DNA from: Streptomyces luomodiensis
GTDB taxonomy: Bacteria > Actinomycetota > Actinomycetes > Streptomycetales > Streptomycetaceae
Assembly (NCBI RefSeq): GCF_031679605.1
Contig: NZ_CP117522.1
Location: 7,564,001 to 7,628,000 of the forward strand
Reading direction: 5' to 3'
DNA: 64,000 bases
In this document: positions 1-7,438 of the stretch, piece after piece
Position numbering within the stretch: position 1 is the stretch's first letter
How the letters are laid out: every line of letters begins with the position of its first letter
The notes under the pieces: model-generated
Seen by the model: only the letters and a program-made list of their open reading frames with translations
Told to the model about the DNA's origin: nothing
Database searches by the model: none
Position numbers and translations under genes: made by a program

Positions 1-914
1 AGCGGCAGGATCACCGGCCCGGCCGCGTCGCCGAACAGCACCGCGGCCATGGGCAGCCCGGTGGCCAGCGACTTGTTGGAACCGCAGAAGACGATGGTGA
101 CGCGGTCCGCCCGGCTGAAGCGCAGCCGCCGGGCGGTCAGCGACGTCGTGGTCAGCGCCAGCCCCAGCACGGCCGCCGCCACGCCCAGCAGCGCGCCCAG
201 CCGGGCCGGGGTGACCTGGTGCCAGATGCCCTCCGTCATGCCCCGGCTGAACGCCGTGTAGACCACGAGCAGGATCGAGCCCCGGTCCAGGAGGCCGAGC
301 ACCTTCTTGTGGCGGCCGATGAAGGACGCGGTCCAGCGGCGCAGCGCCTGCCCGGCGAGGAAGGGGAGCAGCAACTGGGTGGCGATGGCCAGCAGCTCGT
401 CCGCCGAGAAGCGGACGTCCGAGCCGATCAGCCACGCCGCGAGCAGCGGCGTGGCGATCATGCCGAACAGGCTGGAGTACGTACCCGCGCAGATGGCGGC
501 CGGGACATTGCCCCGGGCGGTGGAGGTGAGGGCGACCGAGGACTGGACGGTCGAGGGCACCACACAGAGGAAGAGCAGACCGGTGGCGAGCCGGTCGGTG
601 AGGAGGAACCGGGCGAGACCGGTCGCGGCCAGTCCCAGCAGCGGAAAGAGCACGAAGGTGCTCGCGCCCACCACCAGGTGCAGCCGCCACTGCCGCAGTC
701 CGTGCAGCGCCTCGCGGGTGGACAGACGCGAACCGTAGAGGAAGAAGAGCAGCCCGATGGCGATGTCCGCGGCGGTGCCGGCGGCCGTGGCCGCCGGGCC
801 GCTCGCGGGCAGCAGCGCCGCCACCGCGACCGTCCCGAGGAGGGCGGCGACATAGGGGTCCACCGCCCTCCCGAGCCGGCCCGGCCACGACAGCGGCCAG
901 GATGTCCAGCGCAC
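1..914 (-). CDS. BASS-type (bile acid:Na+ symporter-like) transporter, 3' end outside the window
   Basis: Polytopic membrane carrier of the BASS/SBF-like superfamily, expected to move an organic anion with sodium across the cytoplasmic membrane; the substrate cannot be read from sequence. About 304 residues are visible and reading stays open to the window edge, so only the C-terminal end is missing. Motifs such as LLFFLYGSRLSTREAL and VVPSTVQSSVALTSTARGN match the complete paralogue at 12176-13264 almost word for word. The start is a GTG at 914 (a second in-frame GTG lies at 923). The upstream secreted-protein gene ends at 916, so the two are translationally coupled. It is the last gene of a three-gene minus-strand operon headed by a C-C lyase, which suggests it carries that lyase's substrate or product (inference). 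Confidence 0.85.
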   Translation of the reverse strand, partial: MRWTSWPLSWPGRLGRAVDPYVAALLGTVAVAALLPASGPAATAAGTAADIAIGLLFFLYGSRLSTREALHGLRQWRLHLVVGASTFVLFPLLGLAATGLARFLLTDRLATGLLFLCVVPSTVQSSVALTSTARGNVPAAICAGTYSSLFGMIATPLLAAWLIGSDVRFSADELLAIATQLLLPFLAGQALRRWTASFIGRHKKVLGLLDRGSILLVVYTAFSRGMTEGIWHQVTPARLGALLGVAAAVLGLALTTTSLTARRLRFSRADRVTIVFCGSNKSLATGLPMAAVLFGDAAGPVILP

Positions 915-915
915 A

Positions 916-1371
916 TCAATCACCGCTCTCGCCCTGCCACGGCGGGTGGCCGAGCTGTGCCACCCAGTCCGCACCGGCGGTGTCGCCGGCCACGACGTCG
1001 ATGGCGCCGCCGCCCCCGTCGTGGTCGCTGCCCGCCGTGCCACGGCTCAGCAGCAGGGTGTTCAGGGTGCGGTCGACCTCCAGCCAGGAGTCCGCGAAGG
1101 AATTGTCGATGACCACCAGACCGTTGTGCCCCCCGGTGACGACCGATGGGGTGGCGTCCGGCTCGCAGTCGTCGCCCGGGGCGCTGCCCGTGGCCGGGTG
1201 GGCCGTGGCCATGGCGGGGGCCGCGGGGCCCGCGCACAGCACACTCGCGGTGGCGGCGAGGACGAGGCCCGTCGCGGACGGCCGGGGCGAGCCGGTCTCT
1301 TTTCTCGGCTTACGGCGCCGGCCGGTGCCGGGCCCGAGGAACGTCGAGGACCTGAGGAATGTCGAGGGCAT
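916..1371 (-). CDS. small secreted protein of unknown function
   Basis: A 151-residue protein that I do not recognise. The N-terminus is Arg/Lys-rich (about residues 18-26), followed by a hydrophobic stretch around residues 34-53 ending in an Ala-rich segment, which fits a signal peptide. The mature part is acidic and glycine-rich with two cysteines and no family motif that I can name. It starts 16 bases after the lyase stop codon and its own stop runs into the BASS transporter start, so it sits inside an operon. Only the operon position and codon bias support it as a real gene. A soluble partner or binding protein for the neighbouring transporter is conceivable but unsupported. Confidence 0.55.
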   Translation of the reverse strand: MPSTFLRSSTFLGPGTGRRRKPRKETGSPRPSATGLVLAATASVLCAGPAAPAMATAHPATGSAPGDDCEPDATPSVVTGGHNGLVVIDNSFADSWLEVDRTLNTLLLSRGTAGSDHDGGGGAIDVVAGDTAGADWVAQLGHPPWQGESGD

Positions 1372-1387
1372 GGCGTGTGGCCCCGGC

Positions 1388-2251
1388 TCAGACCTTGGCC
1401 GGCCGGCGGTTGCCGTGGTGCCTGCTGATGTTCTTCTCCAGCAGCTCCGTGGCGCCCTTGACCCCGATGGCCCCGGTCTCCCGGGTGTCCGGCAGCCGCC
1501 CGTCCGACGTCTTGAGATCGCTCAGCGCGCCGTCGATCGCCCCATGGGCGGCGAACAGACACGGGGTGCTGTAGATCGCGACATCCACCCCCAGTCCGGA
1601 CAGTTCGGTCAGGGAGAGCCGCGGCGACTTCCCGCCCGCGATCTGGTTGAACAGCAGGGGCTTGTCGCCGATGACCCTGCGGACCTTGCGGATCCACTCC
1701 ACGCTGCGCACCCCGTCGACGAGGACGACGTCCGCGTCGGTCTCGGCCAGCGCGGCCGCCCGGCGCAGGATCTCCGACTCCTCGGAGGCGTCCGTGCGCG
1801 CCACCACCACCAGGTCCTTCCTGGCGCTCAGCACCAGGTGGAGCTTTTCGAGGTACTCCTCGAGCGGCAGGAGCAGCTTGCCGTCCGCGTGGCCGCAGCG
1901 GCGCGGGCGCCGCTGGTCCTCCAGGATCACCCCGGAGGCCCCGGTACGCTCCAGCCGCTGCACCACATGGCAGGCGACCTCGTGGTCCACATAGCCGTCG
2001 TCGATGTCCACCAGCAGATGGTGTTCGGGGAAGGCGAGCCGCAGCCGCTCCACGAAGGCGAGCATGTCGGGCCAGGCGATGAAACCGATATCCGGCAGCC
2101 CGTAATGCGAGGCGGCGAAACCGAATCCGGATACGAAGAAGCCGTTGTAGTGCTGGGCGGCGATGGATGCCGAGTACATGTCGTAGATGCCGATGAGGGG
2201 TGTGGTGTGAGGCGAACTGATGGCCTCTCGGAGGGAATTGCCGTAGAGCAT
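1388..2251 (-). CDS. isocitrate lyase/PEP mutase family C-C lyase
   Basis: A 287-residue TIM-barrel protein of the isocitrate lyase/phosphoenolpyruvate mutase superfamily. Visible landmarks: an N-terminal GIYDMYSASIA segment, the metal-binding LLVDIDDGY (about residue 82), and EDQRRPRRCGH (about residues 130-140). That last loop has the cysteine-containing RCGH form found in 2-methylisocitrate and isocitrate lyases, not the EDKxxPKxNS loop of PEP mutase, so a C-C bond-cleaving enzyme for a branched or substituted 2-hydroxy acid is more likely than phosphonate chemistry. Start: ATG preceded by AAGGGGA at good spacing. It heads the operon with the secreted protein and BASS transporter and is divergent from the MHS transporter, consistent with uptake and cleavage of a di- or tricarboxylate. 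Confidence 0.8.
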   Translation of the reverse strand: MLYGNSLREAISSPHTTPLIGIYDMYSASIAAQHYNGFFVSGFGFAASHYGLPDIGFIAWPDMLAFVERLRLAFPEHHLLVDIDDGYVDHEVACHVVQRLERTGASGVILEDQRRPRRCGHADGKLLLPLEEYLEKLHLVLSARKDLVVVARTDASEESEILRRAAALAETDADVVLVDGVRSVEWIRKVRRVIGDKPLLFNQIAGGKSPRLSLTELSGLGVDVAIYSTPCLFAAHGAIDGALSDLKTSDGRLPDTRETGAIGVKGATELLEKNISRHHGNRRPAKV

Positions 2252-2504
2252 GATGTCCCCTTGATTCAGGAGCCTTTCGGCGGTGCATGACGGTTACGGG
2301 ACTGCGTGCGCAGGTTTACGGGAGGTCAAGAGGCGGTAAAGCAACGCGCCGTGCATTCCCAGAAGATGCCTGGCCCGACTCGGGTTGGGGTCGAACGTTC
2401 CTCGAGTGCCGTGGACCGCGTCGCGAGTGGTGTGCGACACGCTTGGCATGCCGCGGGTCGCTCGGGGTATGCGCAACGAGCCTGTCCACGGAAAAGAGTT
2501 GCTT
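2252..2504. promoter_or_regulatory. divergent intergenic region between lyase operon and MHS transporter
   Basis: About 250 bases between two divergently transcribed transport/metabolism units. It must carry both promoters, but I see no clear -35/-10 pair and no strong dyad. No gene is visible in it. Confidence 0.5.
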
Positions 2505-3968
2505 GTGCCTGTCCGAACCGATGTCGAAGCCTCCGCGTCCGCCGTCTCCCGGCACCGCCTGCTGTGGCGTGCCATCCAGCGACGCAAGAACCCCCCACTG
2601 CGCCGGAGCGACATCACGGTCACCGAGGAGAAGACCGTCCGGAAAGCGGTGAAGGCCGCGGCGCTGGGTAACGCCATGGAATGGTTCGACTTCGGGATCT
2701 ACAGCTATCTCGCGGTCACCATCGGAAAGGTTTTCTTCCCGTCAGGTAATGATACGGTCCAGGTGCTTTCCTCCCTCGCGACCTTCGCGGTGGCCTTTCT
2801 GGTCCGCCCGGTGGGAGGCATGTTCTTCGGTCCGCTCGGTGACCGGATAGGCCGTAAGAAGGTATTGTCCTTCACGATGATCATGATGGCGTCCAGCACG
2901 CTCGCCATCGGACTCATCCCCGCCTATACGACCATCGGCTTCTGGTCGCCCGCGCTGCTCATCCTGTTCCGTATGCTCCAGGGATTCTCCACCGGTGGGG
3001 AATACGGCGGCGCCTCCACCTTCATCGCCGAATACGCGCCCGACAAACGTCGCGGGTACTACGGCAGCTTCCTGGAATTCGGCACGCTGATCGGCTACAC
3101 CGCGGCGGCCGGACTGGTCACCATTCTCACCGTGACGCTCGCCGACTCCTCGATGGATTCCTGGGGTTGGCGCATTCCGTTCCTGGCCGCCGCGCCGATC
3201 GGACTGGTCGGTCTGTATCTGCGGCTGAAGCTCGACGACACCCCCGCGTTCCAGAAACTGGAGGACGAGGGCTCCACCAGCGCGGCGGACCGCGAGAGCC
3301 TGCCGTTCTGGCAGGTGTTCCGCACCCAGTGGCGGGCGATGGTGCTGTGCATGGCGCTGGTCGCCGCGTACAACATCACCGACTACATGCTGCTGTCCTA
3401 CATGCCGACCTATCTGTCGGACACCCTCCACTACAGCAGCACCAGCGCCCTGGTCCCGATCATCATCGTGATGCTGGTGCTCATGGCCGCCATCACCTTC
3501 GTCGGCCGGTTCTCCGACCACATCGGCCGCAAGCCCGTGCTGATGGCCGGCTCCGTCGGCTTCCTGGTGCTCGCCGTGCCGTGCTTCCTGCTCATCAAAC
3601 AGGGCGGGATCGTCCCGGTCTTCGCCGGGCTGCTGCTCCTGGGGCTGTGCCTGCTGCCGTACGTGAGCGTGATGTCCGCCTCGCTCCCCGCCCTCTTCCC
3701 GACGAATGTGCGCTACGGCTCGCTCTCCATCGCCTTCAACATCTCCGTCTCGCTCTTCGGCGGCACCACCCCGCTGGTGACCGAGGGCCTGATCAGCTCC
3801 ACCGGGAACGATCTGATGCCCGCCTTCTACACGATGCTCGCCGCGGTCGTCGGCATCATCGCCGCCGCCGTGATGAAGGAGACGGCCCGCAAGCCGCTGG
3901 AGGGCTCGCCCCCCGCCGTGGCCACCAAGGAAGAGGCCATCGCGCTGGTGGAGTCCCAGCGCTCCTGA
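2505..3968 (+). CDS. MHS-family MFS transporter (ProP-like proline/betaine/organic acid:H+ symporter)
   Basis: A 487-residue, 12-helix major facilitator of the metabolite:H+ symporter family. The signature GNAMEWFDFGIYSYL opens helix 1, the loop 2-3 motif is GPLGDRIGRKKVLS, RMLQGFSTGGEYGGA is the helix 4 signature, and GRFSDHIGRKPVLM is the repeat in the second half. I chose the GTG at 2505 because GGAAAAGAG lies about six bases upstream; an ATG at 2469 is the alternative, and both give a 35-50 residue polar N-terminal extension that is longer than in typical ProP. The family moves proline, betaine, citrate, ketoglutarate or shikimate. Its position opposite the C-C lyase operon suggests a carboxylic acid. 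Confidence 0.88.
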   Translation: MPVRTDVEASASAVSRHRLLWRAIQRRKNPPLRRSDITVTEEKTVRKAVKAAALGNAMEWFDFGIYSYLAVTIGKVFFPSGNDTVQVLSSLATFAVAFLVRPVGGMFFGPLGDRIGRKKVLSFTMIMMASSTLAIGLIPAYTTIGFWSPALLILFRMLQGFSTGGEYGGASTFIAEYAPDKRRGYYGSFLEFGTLIGYTAAAGLVTILTVTLADSSMDSWGWRIPFLAAAPIGLVGLYLRLKLDDTPAFQKLEDEGSTSAADRESLPFWQVFRTQWRAMVLCMALVAAYNITDYMLLSYMPTYLSDTLHYSSTSALVPIIIVMLVLMAAITFVGRFSDHIGRKPVLMAGSVGFLVLAVPCFLLIKQGGIVPVFAGLLLLGLCLLPYVSVMSASLPALFPTNVRYGSLSIAFNISVSLFGGTTPLVTEGLISSTGNDLMPAFYTMLAAVVGIIAAAVMKETARKPLEGSPPAVATKEEAIALVESQRS

Positions 3969-4011
3969 GCCCCCCCGGCCGGTGTCCCCGCCCCCGGCGC
4001 CCCCGGCCGCC

Positions 4012-4028
4012 ATTACCTCGGCGGTAAT
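4012..4028. promoter_or_regulatory. perfect 6-bp dyad (ATTACC-N5-GGTAAT), candidate operator
   Basis: ATTACC and GGTAAT are separated by five bases, AT-rich against a very GC-rich background. It lies upstream of the SnoaL-like remnant, opposite the XRE regulator gene, and has the size of a repressor operator. It could be the old control site of the decayed gene, or simply lie downstream of the MHS gene without function. Confidence 0.4.
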
Positions 4029-4064
4029 CGACCCCCGCGCGCGACGGCGGCAGGGTTGAGCCAT

Positions 4065-4235
4065 CGGGTTCCGGGCCGGCGCCCTCCGGTCCGGAACCCG
4101 GTTCGCAGCTGGGAGCTGGTCTCCACGGCCGACGGCTCCGCACCGGTCGCCGCGACCGACGTGATCGTCCTGGCCGAGGACGGCCGAATCCGCTCCGTCC
4201 TCGGCTTCCTGGACCGGGTCCCTACGGCCGGCTGA
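4065..4235 (+). pseudogene. C-terminal remnant of a SnoaL/NTF2-like protein
   Basis: Translation in the frame of 4104-4235 gives about 44 residues (RSWELVSTADG, then TDVIVLAEDGRIRSVLGFLD) typical of the last two strands of a SnoaL/NTF2-like polyketide-cyclase fold, and ends with a proper stop. The family is about 120-150 residues long. The upstream two-thirds are missing and no start codon with a ribosome site is present. Its 3' end overlaps the stop of the convergent XRE regulator by 14 bases. In actinomycetes such regulators often lie beside a SnoaL-like gene (general knowledge), so this looks like the deleted target. Confidence 0.6.
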
Positions 4236-5025
4236 ACCGCCCCAGCGCGGCGGCGGTCTCCGGGTCGGCCGGCAGGAACGTCTCGATGGCCAGCTCGGAG
4301 ACCGTGACGTCCATGGGGGTGTTGAAGGTCGCGATCGTCGAGATGAACGACAGCACCCGCCCGTCGTGCTCGATCATCATCGGCAGCGCGAAGGGCGGGG
4401 TGTCACCGGCGGTGGCCGTCTCCCGGCCACCGGTCCCGGGCAGCGGATACGCGGCCACCTCGTCGTACAGCGCGCGCAGCGGCGCGGAGCGCATCAGCGC
4501 CAGCTGCCGGTCCATCTGGTCCAGCAGATGGCCGCGCCACTCCCGAAGGTTTCGGATGCGCGGGGCCAGCCCCTCGGGGTGGAGGGTGAGGCGCATCGCG
4601 TTCAGCGGCGGCTTCAGCAGATGCTCCGCCACCCCCTGAAGGAGCGCCGTGATGCCCCGGTTCGCCGCCAGCACCTCATAGGTGCCGTCCACCACCAGCG
4701 CCGGATACGGCTCATAGCCGGTCAGCAGCCGCTCCAGGGACGCGCGCAGGGCGCTCATCGACGGGTCGTCCACCGAACGCTCCGGGTAGTGCGGGGCGTA
4801 ACCGGCGGCGACCAGCAGGGCGTTCCGCTCGCGGACGGGCACATCGAGCCGGTCGGCGAGCCGGAGCAGCAGCTCCTGGCTCGGCCGCGACCGGCCGGTC
4901 TCGATGAAACTGATGTGGCGGGCGGAGGAGTCGGCGCGCAGCGCGAGCTCCAGCTGGCTCAGCCGGCGGCGGTCCCGCCATGCGCGCAGCAGTGTGCCCA
5001 CCCGGGGCGGCGCGGCAGTCGTCAT
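4222..5025 (-). CDS. XRE-family regulator with MmyB-like ligand-binding domain
   Basis: A DNA-binding regulator of 267 residues. The N-terminal helix-turn-helix is clear (LLRAWRDRRRLSQLELALRA, then ARHISFIETGRSRPSQELLLRLADRL, about residues 10-60). The rest matches the MmyB-like domain that follows XRE HTHs in actinomycetes (YPALVVDGTYEVLAANRG; the PLNAMRLTLHPEGLAPRIRN segment; FNTPMDVTVSELAIETFLPAD at the end). Family members sense fatty acids or related ligands. I chose the ATG at 5025 over an ORF opening at 5067 because the HTH then starts at the normal distance. It faces the pterin dehydratase gene across about 90 bases and converges on the SnoaL remnant, which was probably its regulated partner. 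Confidence 0.85.
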   Translation of the reverse strand: MTTAAPPRVGTLLRAWRDRRRLSQLELALRADSSARHISFIETGRSRPSQELLLRLADRLDVPVRERNALLVAAGYAPHYPERSVDDPSMSALRASLERLLTGYEPYPALVVDGTYEVLAANRGITALLQGVAEHLLKPPLNAMRLTLHPEGLAPRIRNLREWRGHLLDQMDRQLALMRSAPLRALYDEVAAYPLPGTGGRETATAGDTPPFALPMMIEHDGRVLSFISTIATFNTPMDVTVSELAIETFLPADPETAAALGRFSRP

Positions 5026-5114
5026 GCCCCGAAGGTAGCCGACGCCCGGCGGCGCCCATCCGCCCATGGCAGGGTGGAGGGGCCGACCGGCGACCCGCGA
5101 CGAAGGGAAGTGTC

Positions 5115-5426
5115 ATGGCAGTCGAGCCGCTCACCGACCAGGAGATCCAGGGACGTCTGGAGCAGCTTCCCGGCTGGTCGTTCGCGGACGACCGGCTGAC
5201 CCGGACGTACGTCTTCAAGGGGCACCCACAGGCGGCCGGGCTGGTCGCGGAGGTGGCCACGATCCAGGAGGAGCTCGACCACCACTCCGACCTGACCCTC
5301 GGCTACAACAAGGTGGCCGTCTCGGTGAACACCCACAGCGTCGGCGGCAAGGTGACCGCGCTCGACTTCGACCTCGCCGCCCGCATCGAAGCAATCGCCC
5401 CCCAACACGGCGCCCGCACCGACTGA
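5115..5426 (+). CDS. 4a-hydroxytetrahydrobiopterin dehydratase (pterin-4a-carbinolamine dehydratase)
   Basis: Small cytosolic enzyme (103 residues, normal for the family) that dehydrates 4a-hydroxytetrahydropterin during recycling of the cofactor of aromatic amino acid hydroxylases. The family signature is intact: LPGWSFADDRLTRTYVFK at the N-terminus, then EELDHHSDLTLGYNKVAVSV with the paired histidines, the asparagine and the hydrophobic strand. ATG with GAAGGGAAG upstream. It stands alone, between a divergent regulator and a long repeat tract, so context adds nothing. Confidence 0.92.
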   Translation: MAVEPLTDQEIQGRLEQLPGWSFADDRLTRTYVFKGHPQAAGLVAEVATIQEELDHHSDLTLGYNKVAVSVNTHSVGGKVTALDFDLAARIEAIAPQHGARTD

Positions 5427-5439
5427 CTGGCCGGCCGAC

Positions 5440-6045
5440 CGGTCGCCGCGCCGCGAGGGACGGTGCGCCGGGCTGGGCGGGCGCCGCGTCGCGCCGGGTG
5501 GGGCGGGATGGTTCCGCGTCGGGCCGCGCCGCGCCGGGCTGGGCTGGGCGGGATGGTCCCGCGCCGGGCCGGGTGGGTGCTGCGCCGCGCCAGGCCGGGT
5601 CGGATGCCGCGCCGTGTCGCGCCGGGTGGGTGCTATGCCGTGCTGCGCCGGGCGGGTGCTGCGCCCGGGTGGGTGCTGCGTCGCGCCGGGCCGTGCTGCG
5701 CCGCGCCGGGCTGGCGCTGTGCCGCGCCGGGCCGGGCTGGGCTGGGCGGGATGGTCCCGCGCCGGGCCGGGTCGGATGCCGCGCCGTGTCGCGCCGGGTG
5801 GGGCGGGATGGTTCCGCGTCGGGCCGTGCCGTGCCGGGTGGGGCGGGATTGGTGCGCCGGGCCGGGTGGGTGCTATGCCGGGCTGGGCGGGTGCTATGCC
5901 GGGCTGGGCGGGTGCTATGCCGTGCTGCGCCGGGCGGGTGCTGCGTCGCGCCGGGCCGTGCTGCGTCGCGCCGGGCGGCTGCTGCGCTGTGCCGGGCTGG
6001 GGCGGGTGTCGCGTCGGGTCGTGCCGGTAGCGCCTGCTCGCGCTC
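5440..6045. repeat. G-rich degenerate minisatellite, about 600 bp
   Basis: No gene. The plus strand is a patchwork of GCCGGGC/GGGTGCTGCG/GGCGGGATGGT blocks with extreme G-over-C strand bias. A cleaner 21-bp unit (GGTGCTATGCCGGGCTGGGCG) is repeated around 5867-5930. There is also higher-order repetition: the segment with CGCCGGGTGGGGCGGGATGG occurs near 5490 and again near 5790, and the block with GGTCGGATGCCGCGCCGTGT near 5608 and 5769. Open frames through it are artefacts of composition. It separates the pterin dehydratase gene from the terminator of the convergent protease gene. Confidence 0.85.
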
Positions 6046-6051
6046 GCGTGG

Positions 6052-6081
6052 GACCGCCCCCGGCTTGGGCCGGGGGCGGTC
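6052..6081. terminator. 13-bp perfect stem hairpin downstream of the protease gene
   Basis: GACCGCCCCCGGC and its exact complement are separated by TTGG, 14 bases beyond the stop codon of the minus-strand protease. There is no clear U tract, as is usual in streptomycetes. It probably terminates both convergent transcripts. Confidence 0.8.
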
Positions 6082-6094
6082 TCGGCGCCCGGCG

Positions 6095-7270
6095 TCAGCC
6101 GGTGGTGAGGGTGAGCCCGTAGGTCGTCAGGATCGGGTTCACCGGCTGGTAGTACGTCGTCCCGCCGACCGTGCAGTTGCCGGAGCCGCCGGAGGTGACG
6201 CCCTGGGCCTCGCTGCCCGAGATGAACGAGCCGCCGGAGTCGCCCGGTTCGGCGCAGACGTTGGTGCGGGTGACCCCGCTGACCGTGCCCTGCGGATACT
6301 GCACGCTGGTGTCGTGCTGCTGGATGGTGCCGCAGTGCCAGCCGGTGGTCGAGCCGGAGCGGCAGACGGAGGAGCCCACCGGCGACTGCTGGGAGCCGGA
6401 GACGGTGACGGTGGTGGACTCGGGGCCGATCACCCACGGCTGCGGCACCCAGTCGGCGTTGGTGGACACCCATGCGTAGTCGTTGCCGGGGAAGCTGGAG
6501 CCCTGGAAGCTGCCCTGGGCCACCCGGTTGAAGCCGGTGGTGGTGTCGCCGGGATCGCCGCAGTGGCCGGCGGTGACGAAGCCGTTCTGGGTGCCCTGGG
6601 TCACCGAGAAGCCGATCGAGCAGCGGGCGGCGTCGTTGATGTAGAACGCCTCGCCGCCCCGCAGGTCGTACAGCGGCTTCGGCCGCTCGGCCGACTTCAC
6701 GATCCGCACCACGGCCTGGTCCGCGCCGCTCGCGGCGACGAAGGCGGCCGCCTCGTCGGGCTCGGCCGACTGCACCACGACGCTGTTGGTCTTGACGTCG
6801 ACGTACCAGGCGGACGCCACGTGGATCGCCGGGGCGCGCTGCGCGGCGGTGCGGTCCAGGGCGTCCTTGGCGTCGGTGAGGGCCTCGAGACTGTTCTTGA
6901 CGACGGCGGCCTTGGCGCCGCCGGCCGTGATGGTGCCGCTCTGTTCCTCGTCGGTGGTGGCGACGGTGAGTTCGGCGGTGTTGCCGGACACCCACGCGCC
7001 GCCGTAGGCGCCGCCCAGGCTCTTGCGCAGCTCCGGTTCGGCGGCCCCGGCCCGGTATTCGTTGGATATCCGCGTCCGCGCCTCGTCGGCCGTCAGGCCC
7101 AGATCGCGCTGCATCGAGGCCAGCATCTCGGGGGGTATCTCCCGCCGGGGGCGGGGGGAGGGCTCGCCGGGGTCGGCCACCGCGGGCAGGCCGTTGCCCA
7201 GGAAGAGGGCGGCTATCGCGAGGGTGCAACCGGCGGCCAGCTCAAGGCCGGGACGGCGTCTGCGGGACAT
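6095..7270 (-). CDS. secreted S1 protease, alpha-lytic/streptogrisin type, with pro-domain
   Basis: An extracellular chymotrypsin-fold serine protease made as a 391-residue pre-pro-enzyme. Residues 1-32 are a signal peptide (SRRRR, hydrophobic core, AVA). Residues about 45-200 are the alpha-lytic pro-region (EMLASMQRDLGLTADEA at its start), which acts as a folding chaperone in this family. The catalytic domain begins near residue 201. The triad is visible: His236 in TAGHC, Asp264 in GNDYAWV, Ser345 in GDSGGS, with cysteines placed for the usual three disulfides. It lacks the chitin-binding tail of streptogrisin C. ATG with GAGGAG upstream. Single-gene unit closed by the hairpin at 6052-6081. 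Confidence 0.93.
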   Translation of the reverse strand: MSRRRRPGLELAAGCTLAIAALFLGNGLPAVADPGEPSPRPRREIPPEMLASMQRDLGLTADEARTRISNEYRAGAAEPELRKSLGGAYGGAWVSGNTAELTVATTDEEQSGTITAGGAKAAVVKNSLEALTDAKDALDRTAAQRAPAIHVASAWYVDVKTNSVVVQSAEPDEAAAFVAASGADQAVVRIVKSAERPKPLYDLRGGEAFYINDAARCSIGFSVTQGTQNGFVTAGHCGDPGDTTTGFNRVAQGSFQGSSFPGNDYAWVSTNADWVPQPWVIGPESTTVTVSGSQQSPVGSSVCRSGSTTGWHCGTIQQHDTSVQYPQGTVSGVTRTNVCAEPGDSGGSFISGSEAQGVTSGGSGNCTVGGTTYYQPVNPILTTYGLTLTTG

Positions 7271-7438
7271 CTTCGGTCTCCTCGGCTAGGGAAATGGTCA
7301 CGCTCTGTGCCCTTCTGGGCGCCAAGCGTAATAGCCGGGGAGGTGCCTCGCTCGGTGGGCGCATACGGGTCCGCCCCGCCGCGGGGGACGCGACGGGGCG
7401 GATGGGGCCGGATGGGGCCGGGCGGCCGGGGCCGGGTC

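Noticed and set aside
1388..2251. Phosphonate biosynthesis (PEP mutase) and therefore a phosphonate antibiotic cluster
   Set aside because: The active-site loop is RCGH-type, not EDKxxPKxNS, and no phosphonopyruvate decarboxylase is present nearby.
5440..6045. CRISPR array
   Set aside because: Units are short, degenerate and contiguous, with no unique spacers of constant length and no cas gene nearby.
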